32,610 nt of DNA, from NCBI GenBank assembly GCA_001770175.1, contig MEQK01000019.1, positions 1-32,610 of the forward strand, read 5' to 3'. This stretch comes from Bdellovibrionales bacterium RIFOXYD1_FULL_55_31. GTDB taxonomy: Bacteria; Bdellovibrionota; UBA1018. The first letter of the stretch is position 1, and each line of letters begins with the position of its first letter. The notes under the pieces are model-generated. The model saw nothing but the letters and a program-made list of their open reading frames with translations. It was not told the origin of the DNA and searched no databases. Positions 16,267 to 23,174 of the stretch are shown here, in pieces. The translations under genes were made by a program, and so were the position numbers.

Positions 16267-17577
16267 TCACCGGATCGGCACTTCGGGGATGATAAAATCA
16301 ATCTTTTCCAACGGGATCGGCTTTTTTGTCACGACCCGGCCGGTACGGACCAAACGCGTGAATATGTCGGGACCGCAGTTCCGGCAACGGATAAACATCA
16401 AACTGGGGCCTTCAAGAAGCTTGGCGTTCTCCAGTGTTTCAAGGACCACTCCTTTCCCGAGATTCCCCTGCTCGAGCAACATTCGAACTTCCTGCGGCGT
16501 AACGGCCCGAAGATGACCCGATGCGGGCAACTGCCTTCGAATGGCTTGAGCGAATTGATTCGCCACTTGAGCACTTCCGGATCCTTTCGCTCGCAGCAGG
16601 GAGTCAGCCAGACGGCGATTCTGCTCAACCATTTTTTCGAAGAGTTTGCCCGTCCGAAGCCGCTGAAGAGAACTGGTGACAGCGCGCAGCTCCTTGAGTT
16701 TGAAATTCACACTCGGGGTGACCCTGACTCCGGAAAGCCTCAGGAGTTGCCGGGCAACGCAGGATCGCAAGTCTCGCGCGACGCGAGGAGCGGAATGGTT
16801 CACCGTGAATTTCGGCGGCGAACCGCCCGCGCCCTGAAGGGCAGCGCCAGATGGCGGATCACCTCTCGCGGAGGTAATCGTTCTATTCAGACTCCGTTCC
16901 AAAAGATATTTCTCGTATTTTGAATTCTTCACGATTCGATCGTAGGTCCTGATACCGGCTTTCGGGTCGAGCTCCTCCAGGTACTCCGCCATTGCGACAT
17001 GTTTTGGATTTTGGAGCCACTGACTGCCGAGCTTCATCTTTTTATTGAATTCCTCGGCCGCAACAGGGGACAGACCGCGGTCGACGAAGTCCGAAATTTC
17101 CGTCAAATCCTTGTACGTTTTTGCGAGTTCGGTCAGCTCGCCGCTTGGGGTGAGCATTCGATGTTTTTTAAAGAAATCACGCAAGACCATCTCATCAAGC
17201 CCGTTGAGGTCGTCGACCGCTTGGCGACCTCCCGCCGGCAGGATTTGATGATATTTTTTCCAGAGGCTTCGATCAACGGGCTCCATGCCCTTTCGCAAAA
17301 TGGATCGGTTGTTCTTCTCGTAGTCGTGAAGGGCCGCGAATTCTTCAAGAAGCTTACGATCCACGCCGGGGAGCTCCCCCGCGAAGCGATCATAAAGAGC
17401 AAGCGTCAGCTTACGGACGCGCTGGATATGAGCCCGGTTGTGAATCCTGAGACCGCTTTGGGTGCGAACGTAAACCGTGTCCGTCCGGATGGCATCGGCA
17501 CCGAATGCAACCGCGATCAACAGAGGACACCCGAGTGTCACAATGACGGTCAAAAAAGGCCATCCCCTCACGAACAT
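16267..17577 (-). CDS. Secreted protein with a degenerate HD-like motif
   Basis: Starting at ATG 17577, which has GGACGGGGG immediately upstream, the product is 436 residues. It opens with a signal peptide (MFVRGWPFL, then a hydrophobic stretch to AVAFGA/DA). Residues about 46-90 read like an HD-superfamily helix pair: RIHNRAHIQRVRKL supplies a His (about 50) and LEEFAALHDYEKN gives His-Asp (84-85). A later Asp-rich segment (DLTEISDFVDRG) could supply the last ligand. Canonical HD hydrolases read HDIGK here, so activity is uncertain. The rest is helical and basic (RRQLPASGHLRAVTPQEV) with cysteines near the end (CRNCGP). It is the first gene of a probable pair with the membrane PilZ protein. 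I know no named family that fits the whole protein. Confidence 0.6.
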   Translation of the reverse strand: MFVRGWPFLTVIVTLGCPLLIAVAFGADAIRTDTVYVRTQSGLRIHNRAHIQRVRKLTLALYDRFAGELPGVDRKLLEEFAALHDYEKNNRSILRKGMEPVDRSLWKKYHQILPAGGRQAVDDLNGLDEMVLRDFFKKHRMLTPSGELTELAKTYKDLTEISDFVDRGLSPVAAEEFNKKMKLGSQWLQNPKHVAMAEYLEELDPKAGIRTYDRIVKNSKYEKYLLERSLNRTITSARGDPPSGAALQGAGGSPPKFTVNHSAPRVARDLRSCVARQLLRLSGVRVTPSVNFKLKELRAVTSSLQRLRTGKLFEKMVEQNRRLADSLLRAKGSGSAQVANQFAQAIRRQLPASGHLRAVTPQEVRMLLEQGNLGKGVVLETLENAKLLEGPSLMFIRCRNCGPDIFTRLVRTGRVVTKKPIPLEKIDFIIPEVPIR

Positions 17578-17666
17578 CCCCCGTCCGTAAATTATAGGGT
17601 GAACAGCCAGAAATAGCTCCAACTTTCAACGAAACGGATTTCAGACACTTTTCAAGCACCTGGGCT

Positions 17667-17695
17667 TTGGTCTAGCGGCAAAAATGTAATATAGT
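17667..17695 (+). promoter_or_regulatory. Sigma70-like promoter of glycosidase operon (predicted leaderless)
   Basis: TTGGTC (17667-17672), a 17-bp spacer and TATAGT (17690-17695, 5/6 match) are followed by TATTGT and then the ATG at 17702. There is no purine-rich SD anywhere in the preceding 20 nt, so initiation is predicted at a 5'-terminal AUG. Confidence 0.55.
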
Positions 17696-17701
17696 TATTG
17701 T

Positions 17702-19816
17702 ATGCCTATTTCAGCCGTTTCCGTTTCAATCTTGATCGCCCTTCTCTTTGCTCTCCCTAACGCCGCGTGCGCGCATAACACTGACTCCTGCGCAAGAGCG
17801 GCGCTCGCGAAAATGCGCTTCGGATTCAGATCCTCGTCCGAACGTTCAGTCAAACAATTCACCCTTTCCAACCAAGAGCTCGCGCTCAACAAGCGCCCCG
17901 ACGGCGCATGGATGGCTGGCGAGAAGTGGCCGGGAGTTTGGACCCGGGATATCTCCTACAGCAGTGAGCTATCCCTCGGACTGATCGATCCAGACGCGAC
18001 CAAAAAGAGCCTGATGGCGAAAGTAAAGAACGGAAAAATCATTCAGGACGTGGGCACCGGAGGCAGCTGGCCTGTCTCAACCGATCGGATGACCTGGTCA
18101 CTCGGGGCGTGGGAAGCCTATAAAGCAACCGGTGACCGAAAGTGGCTGGAAGACAGCTACAAAATTCTCAAGAAAAGCATGGATGTTGATCTCCAAACGA
18201 TTTTTGACAAAAAGACGGGGCTTGTTCGCGGCGAGCAATCATTCCTGGACTGGAGAGAACAGTCCTATCCTCCTCATGTCGAGTCCGCCGACATTTACAA
18301 TTCGCTGTCGCTCGGAACCAATGCGGTTCATTATCGCGCGCTCAAAATCCTCGAAGAGATGGCGGAAACTCTGGGGGACCGTGCCGCGGCGGGGAAATAC
18401 GGAGAGCTCGCCGCCAAGCTCAAGAACGCCATCAACAAACATTTTTGGAACGAGGAAAAAGGGTACTACAGTCAGTATCTTTACGGTTACGGCGACCTGA
18501 GGACCGCCTCCGACAAAAGCGAATCCCTGGGCGAGACCCTCACCGTTCTATTCGGAATCGCCGACGAGAGCCGCGCGAAGACAATCATCGAACGCATGCC
18601 CGTATTGGCGGAAGGGCCGAGTTCGTTTTACCCGCAGAATCCGGGCATTCCCTCTTATCATAACAACGGGGTTTGGCCTTTTGTCGTGGGTTACTATCTC
18701 CGGGCCGGAGCCAAGGTCAAAAATGAAAAAGCCGTCAATCTTGCGATCGACTCGATCTGGAACGCCGTCGATCGATACGGAACGAATAAGGAAAATTTTG
18801 AAGCCGTGACACTCAGCGCGGCGAAGACTGTTGTCAACTCAGACCGGCAACTCTGGAGCGTCGCTGCGAACAAGGCTATCTTTTACCGGATTTTTTTCGG
18901 GATGGATCTCGAAAAGGACGCCCTGAAGTTCAACCCCTTCATTCCGAAAAAACACGAGGGGGTTCATCAGCTTCAAGGTTTTAAATACGCGAATTCCCTG
19001 CTCGACATCAAAGTTTCCGGCTGGGGCGACGGGATTCAGTCCTTCAAACTGGACGGAAAGGAGCTGGCATCCGCCGAGCTGCCTTCGAATCTCACCGGCA
19101 ATCATTCTGTCGAAATCGTCATGAACAAAAAAATGGCCCCTTCGAAAATCAACCAGGTCGAGAACCGATTCGCGCCCGCGGCCCCCGCGGCGAAGCTGGA
19201 GGCGAATCGGATCGTCTGGCCCAAGGTAGACTCCGCCGAAAAATATCAGATCTTCAGAAATGGCAAACTCCTCGGCTCGACCGACGAACTGAGCTATCCA
19301 GTCAGCGCTTCCGGCGATTCGCTGAATTTGTACGAGGTAAGGGCCGTTGACCGGGAAGGCTGGCAATCGTTTTTCAGCAAGCCGATCAGAACGGAGGGCG
19401 ATTCCAAGATTCTTCTGGCCGAAGGACAAGCACATACCGGCCGCAATAACTTCGTGCTCACCACGAAAGGCGATCACCCGGAAATCAGCTACAACGTGAC
19501 TACCGAGAAGGCAGGAGAGTATTACCTCGATGCGCGCTATTCGAACGGCGAAGGCCGGATTGAAGGCTGGGGCGAGGACGGGAACAAATGCGCCATTCGC
19601 TCCGTATTCGTTGATGGAAAGCGAGTTGATGCTCTCGTCATGCCGCAACGAGGTCTTAAGGATTGGAAAGACGCGGGTTACACAAGCCCGATCCGTTTGA
19701 CCCTGAACAGAGGGAAGCACAAGATCGTCGTCAAATACACCGAACTGGACGAGAACATGAACGGCGAGCGTAATAAGGCGTTGATTCATCATTTGCGACT
19801 CACGCGTTCGGAGTAA
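17702..19816 (+). CDS. Secreted six-hairpin glycoside hydrolase with CBM-like C-terminus
   Basis: 704 residues with a signal peptide (ISAVSVSILIALLFALPNAACA). Residues about 40-430 show the repeated helix pairs of an (alpha/alpha)6-barrel glycosidase: VWTRDISYSSELSLG, DRMTWSLGAWEAYKATGD, FLDWREQSYPP, SLGTNAVHYRALKILEEMAE, HFWNEEKGYY and NNGVWPFVVGYYL. These resemble the six-hairpin clan (GH15/GH37/GH63/GH78 and MGH1-like families), but I cannot fix the family or sugar. Acidic residues in WTRD and LDWRE are candidate catalytic ones. Residues about 490-575 look Fn3-like (EKYQIFRNGKLLGST), and about 590-704 like a CBM6/35-type sugar-binding domain (AGEYYLDARYSNGEG ... GKHKIVVKY). It is the first gene of a pair, with 9 nt to the next start. 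Confidence 0.8.
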   Translation: MPISAVSVSILIALLFALPNAACAHNTDSCARAALAKMRFGFRSSSERSVKQFTLSNQELALNKRPDGAWMAGEKWPGVWTRDISYSSELSLGLIDPDATKKSLMAKVKNGKIIQDVGTGGSWPVSTDRMTWSLGAWEAYKATGDRKWLEDSYKILKKSMDVDLQTIFDKKTGLVRGEQSFLDWREQSYPPHVESADIYNSLSLGTNAVHYRALKILEEMAETLGDRAAAGKYGELAAKLKNAINKHFWNEEKGYYSQYLYGYGDLRTASDKSESLGETLTVLFGIADESRAKTIIERMPVLAEGPSSFYPQNPGIPSYHNNGVWPFVVGYYLRAGAKVKNEKAVNLAIDSIWNAVDRYGTNKENFEAVTLSAAKTVVNSDRQLWSVAANKAIFYRIFFGMDLEKDALKFNPFIPKKHEGVHQLQGFKYANSLLDIKVSGWGDGIQSFKLDGKELASAELPSNLTGNHSVEIVMNKKMAPSKINQVENRFAPAAPAAKLEANRIVWPKVDSAEKYQIFRNGKLLGSTDELSYPVSASGDSLNLYEVRAVDREGWQSFFSKPIRTEGDSKILLAEGQAHTGRNNFVLTTKGDHPEISYNVTTEKAGEYYLDARYSNGEGRIEGWGEDGNKCAIRSVFVDGKRVDALVMPQRGLKDWKDAGYTSPIRLTLNRGKHKIVVKYTELDENMNGERNKALIHHLRLTRSE

Positions 19817-19825
19817 GGCTGGCCA

Positions 19826-22324
19826 GTGATACCTGTAACCCTCGGGCGCCGAGGCTTCATAGCCGTTTTCTTGCTCTGTTTTTCGCCTGCTTACGCGCAG
19901 GCCCCGAAATGCGCGGCTCAGCTCGAGCAACTCGTCCGCGAGACCGAAACTCAGCGGCTCCACGAACTCTATTATTTGATTCCAGATGGTACCAGAGACC
20001 CGAAAACCGGGGACATCACGCTTGATCTGACGCGCTCCAAAACTCTCCTTCTGCCGGAACTGAAAAAACGCGGCTTTGTGCCGGATGAAGTCGTTGTTGA
20101 ACTGGATCGCCAACGATTCTTCCAGATCCCCGAGGGGCAAAACACGATTCGGATCAAAGCCGGGCCGACCAATCGGATGCGCGACTGCCGAATTGTATTC
20201 AAGCAAGACGGCAAGGAAGTTCACGTCACCGAAACACGCCTATTTGAGAGCACGGACTTTCCCGTGGTCGACAAGATAGATTACGCGAAATACCCCCTTC
20301 CGGAATGGCGCGTTCCCGATGAATTCGCGAAACGCAAAGGTATCGATCCCGAGTTGGTTCGGCTCTCGGCTCAACTCCAACGCGAAAACATCAACTGGAC
20401 GATCTCAGATAAAGCCAGTCCGGCGCTCAAAAGAGCGTTCGAGAAATACGGGTCTGACCTGAAGCTTTCGATCACATTCGGTCGGGACAAGAGGACCCCG
20501 ACGGCGATCAGTATTTATAACCAGAAAACCCGGAAATCGCTCCCGGCAAGACTGGAAGACATTCACATCACGGGCGGGGCGGCCTTCAACTGGAATTTTT
20601 TTGATTGGGATTCGGAATTCGTGAAACGCTATCTCCGGTTTTTTGACGGCTGGCTCGCCGAGAAGATGCGCAAGTTCAAACTCAAAACCCAAGAGCCGAA
20701 TGGCGCTGTTCCTCGAGAGCTCCGGGCGAACATGACTTCTTATCATCGCGAGCACAACGTGAAGCTCGGAGAAGTCACTCCGAACCGGGAGTATTTCAAC
20801 CCACCCCTCACGGGCTGGTCCGAACGACAGGTGCTTCGCTGGGATCCGGCCAAGGCCGGTAAAGTCCTCCCGGAGATGATCCAGTCATCGGAAAAGCAAA
20901 GAGCATGGCTCCTGAAACATCATTCGGTAACGGATGAAAACCGCAAGCTCATCGGCTTTCGTTGGACGAATCTCGGCAGTGGCCGCGACAATGCCGCGCG
21001 TGGACTCGACGAAGGCGCGCTCGGGGTGGACCTGATCACCTACTACAAAATGATGATGGATCAGGAACGGGAATTCCATCTCATGCTCGGAAACTGGAAT
21101 AAGGCCGAAGAAATCGGAAAAGCGGCGGACGAACTCAAATCCATCATCAACCAGAGATATTGGAGTGACAAATACGGGATGTACGTCGATCTTGTCGCAT
21201 CCGGGAAGAGCTGGAAGCAGGACTCGAATCTCGCGGCCACGGGCTTCTGGCCCGCCATGGGCGGAGTGCCGGACGAAGCGAAAATGGAGCGCATGATTCA
21301 AGACAACTTGAGGAACCCGAAGCGCTTCGGTGGTGATTTTCCCCCCAGTACGAGCAAGGACAGCCCCCACTACAATCCAGCGGGGCACTACTGGCGCGGG
21401 GGCGGCTGGCCGCCCGACTTCGTATTTTTTGGCGACCTGCTTTTCGAAAATGGCAAGCGCGCGGAAGCCGCAAGGCTCCACGGCGATGTCCTGCGTTCCT
21501 ACACTATGGCCTCGAAAGCGTATCAGAACGGTGACAGTCCGCGAGCATGGATCAACGGTAAAGTCGGAGCGGATGAAGCCAGTGAAATGAGCGAACGAGG
21601 AACCGTTTTTGAGTTCTACGGCCTGAAGGAGGACGGCAACCCGACTTTTGGCCGAGAATTCCGGCCCGACGGCTCCGCCCACGAGACCAGGAAGAACTTC
21701 GCGGGATGGGGGTCCGCCCCTCCCCTGGAGAGCCTGAGAACTATCATGGGCTTTGACGCCGTTCCGGCGTTCGCTGGCCCGAAAAGAGATCTGAACCGCT
21801 GGGTCTGGACTCTCCTTACAGACCGTCAGTTCAGCTATCACCAAGTGAAAGCCAACCCGGCCCTCAAACCCCTGGTCGAATACCTCACCTCGAATCCGAA
21901 ACCGGACTTCGAAAGCTTCAACAAGGTACTCGCTAGCGGCGACCGGCGACTTCGCGAGGAGATCCAAAGACTCGGCAGGGGCTACCTCGAAGTCAGTCCA
22001 ACGTTTGATCCGAAGGCGCAGACCGAAGTAAAAAATCTCGTCTATGACGGCGTCCAATTCGAGATGAGGATCGAGAAGCTGGATGGAGATAATCACGTCA
22101 GGCTGACCCTGAAGAGTGACAGGAAAATCCCCGTCCAATTCAACCGAAACTGGACTGGCGATGAAACGACGGACTCGGCGGCTGCCTCAAGCAAGATTCT
22201 CGAGATCGGAGGCGACACTCCCGTTATCGACCTCTATCTCACCCCCACGAAAAAGCCTCCTCAAGTCATCGGGATAACACCTGATCATAACCTCGACACT
22301 CCGAACCGCCTGAGTGCCGCCTAA
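19826..22324 (+). CDS. Secreted GH37/GH63-like six-hairpin glycosidase
   Basis: 832 residues, starting with GTG (AAGG about 8 nt upstream). It has a signal peptide (GRRGFIAVFLLCFSPAYAQA). Residues about 30-300 form an N-terminal region I do not recognise, which includes beta-rich segments. The catalytic barrel spans about 330-680. GSGRDNAARG aligns with the SGxDNSPR-type Asp site of GH63 and the SGWDFSSR site of trehalases, and YWRGGGWPPDFVFF with the trehalase WDxPxGWPP signature. RGTVFEFYG near residue 590 is where these families carry the second acidic catalytic residue. A beta-rich C-terminus follows. It probably cleaves an alpha-linked glucosyl or mannosyl oligosaccharide in the periplasm or outside. 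Trehalose is possible but not established. It lies 9 nt after the first glycosidase. Confidence 0.8.
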   Translation: MIPVTLGRRGFIAVFLLCFSPAYAQAPKCAAQLEQLVRETETQRLHELYYLIPDGTRDPKTGDITLDLTRSKTLLLPELKKRGFVPDEVVVELDRQRFFQIPEGQNTIRIKAGPTNRMRDCRIVFKQDGKEVHVTETRLFESTDFPVVDKIDYAKYPLPEWRVPDEFAKRKGIDPELVRLSAQLQRENINWTISDKASPALKRAFEKYGSDLKLSITFGRDKRTPTAISIYNQKTRKSLPARLEDIHITGGAAFNWNFFDWDSEFVKRYLRFFDGWLAEKMRKFKLKTQEPNGAVPRELRANMTSYHREHNVKLGEVTPNREYFNPPLTGWSERQVLRWDPAKAGKVLPEMIQSSEKQRAWLLKHHSVTDENRKLIGFRWTNLGSGRDNAARGLDEGALGVDLITYYKMMMDQEREFHLMLGNWNKAEEIGKAADELKSIINQRYWSDKYGMYVDLVASGKSWKQDSNLAATGFWPAMGGVPDEAKMERMIQDNLRNPKRFGGDFPPSTSKDSPHYNPAGHYWRGGGWPPDFVFFGDLLFENGKRAEAARLHGDVLRSYTMASKAYQNGDSPRAWINGKVGADEASEMSERGTVFEFYGLKEDGNPTFGREFRPDGSAHETRKNFAGWGSAPPLESLRTIMGFDAVPAFAGPKRDLNRWVWTLLTDRQFSYHQVKANPALKPLVEYLTSNPKPDFESFNKVLASGDRRLREEIQRLGRGYLEVSPTFDPKAQTEVKNLVYDGVQFEMRIEKLDGDNHVRLTLKSDRKIPVQFNRNWTGDETTDSAAASSKILEIGGDTPVIDLYLTPTKKPPQVIGITPDHNLDTPNRLSAA

Positions 22325-22330
22325 ATCCCT

Positions 22331-22336
22331 TATAAT
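22331..22336 (+). promoter_or_regulatory. Perfect TATAAT box upstream of lipoprotein gene
   Basis: A consensus -10 hexamer begins 6 nt after the glycosidase stop. No good -35 is found 16-18 bp upstream. If used, it would give the lipoprotein gene its own transcript with a leader of about 68 nt. Confidence 0.35.
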
Positions 22337-22377
22337 GGCGCCATAGCAGCGAAATCCCTGGCATGCGGCATGAATGA

Positions 22378-22407
22378 CACACCTCAGGAGACTGGTGAAA
22401 AGGTGTG
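22378..22407 (+). promoter_or_regulatory. 7-bp inverted repeat overlapping the lipoprotein SD
   Basis: CACACCT (22378-22384) and AGGTGTG (22401-22407) are perfect complements with a 16-nt loop. The right arm takes in part of the AAAAGG Shine-Dalgarno of the gene starting at 22411. A second purine-rich AGGAG lies in the loop. In RNA this hairpin could mask the ribosome site. Confidence 0.35.
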
Positions 22408-22410
22408 CTT

Positions 22411-23157
22411 ATGAGTAAAACTTTAATATGTATTTTGGCGAGCTTCGTTTTCATATTGCTGGGCTGTGGACGCAACGATGCCCCGCCTGCGACTCCGCTC
22501 GCGAACCCGGCCCCGGGGGTTCCACAAACCTCCTACGTGAATACCTGCGGCGCTCCGACTTTGGCCGCCACTCAAATCTGCTCGGGATCCTGCAGCCCGG
22601 CCTACTTCCCGATGGCCTGCGGCTATCGAGGCGGATCGATGCGATATGCCGTAGGAGGCCGCGACCTGTGTATGACCACGAGAACCCTGACTCTCGTGAG
22701 GCAATCCGTTCTGAATCCGGATGCCCCGTGTGGCTCGCCCTCCGCTGACACCGGCATGGTCCTGAGGCCCAATGATCGACTCACGATCGAATCATCCGGA
22801 AGCTGGGGCCAGCCCTATACCGAGGGCCGGACAGGAGACCTCTGGGGTTTGATTCATTATTCAACCTCAAGCGTGAACTATGACTGCGACCAGGTTTCAA
22901 GTACCGGAATCGCGTATAATACGCAGCTGACATACGCCGGGAAGCCCGCGGGCCTCCTGGCGTCGGACGGAACCGAGACTTTTGAACTGGGAGGTGGCAT
23001 TTCCGAAAAGGTGATGACCCGCGACGGCGTTCTCAAAATTGGCTTCAACATCGCACCGAGCTATGCGACGCAGGCCTGCGGAAGCTGGACGGCGACCATC
23101 ACGAGGACCCATTGCGAAGACGCCGCGGGAACAAGCTACCCCTGTCCCGCTCAGTAG
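22411..23157 (+). CDS. Cysteine-rich lipoprotein of unknown function
   Basis: 248 residues from ATG 22411, which has AAAAGG 8 nt upstream; the track's GTG at 22405 lies inside the SD hairpin. MSKTLICILASFVFILLGC is a lipoprotein signal with lipobox LLGC, so the mature protein is membrane-anchored and faces the periplasm or outer surface. The mature part is rich in cysteine (CGAPTLAATQICSGSCSP, CGYRGG, DLCM, PCGSP, NYDCDQ, QACGSW, THCED, PCPAQ), suggesting disulphides. A central beta-type stretch (RPNDRLTIESSGSWGQP, SDGTETFELGGG, LKIGFNI) may be a small sugar-binding-like sandwich, but I do not recognise a family. It lies downstream of the two secreted glycosidases and may act with them. Confidence 0.75.
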   Translation: MSKTLICILASFVFILLGCGRNDAPPATPLANPAPGVPQTSYVNTCGAPTLAATQICSGSCSPAYFPMACGYRGGSMRYAVGGRDLCMTTRTLTLVRQSVLNPDAPCGSPSADTGMVLRPNDRLTIESSGSWGQPYTEGRTGDLWGLIHYSTSSVNYDCDQVSSTGIAYNTQLTYAGKPAGLLASDGTETFELGGGISEKVMTRDGVLKIGFNIAPSYATQACGSWTATITRTHCEDAAGTSYPCPAQ

Positions 23158-23174
23158 AGTAAGCTCTGGGCAGA

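Noticed and set aside
16198-16923. 241-residue ORF on the plus strand
   Set aside because: It is antisense to the secreted HD-like gene, whose frame carries a signal peptide and SD; the plus frame has neither.
18839-20224. 461-residue ORF on the minus strand
   Set aside because: It lies antisense to the end of one glycosidase and the start of the next, has no recognisable motif, and fits the pattern of long shadow frames in GC-rich genes.
20885-22138. 417-residue ORF on the minus strand
   Set aside because: It is antisense to the GH37/GH63-like gene, which has a signal peptide and catalytic motifs; the shadow has none.
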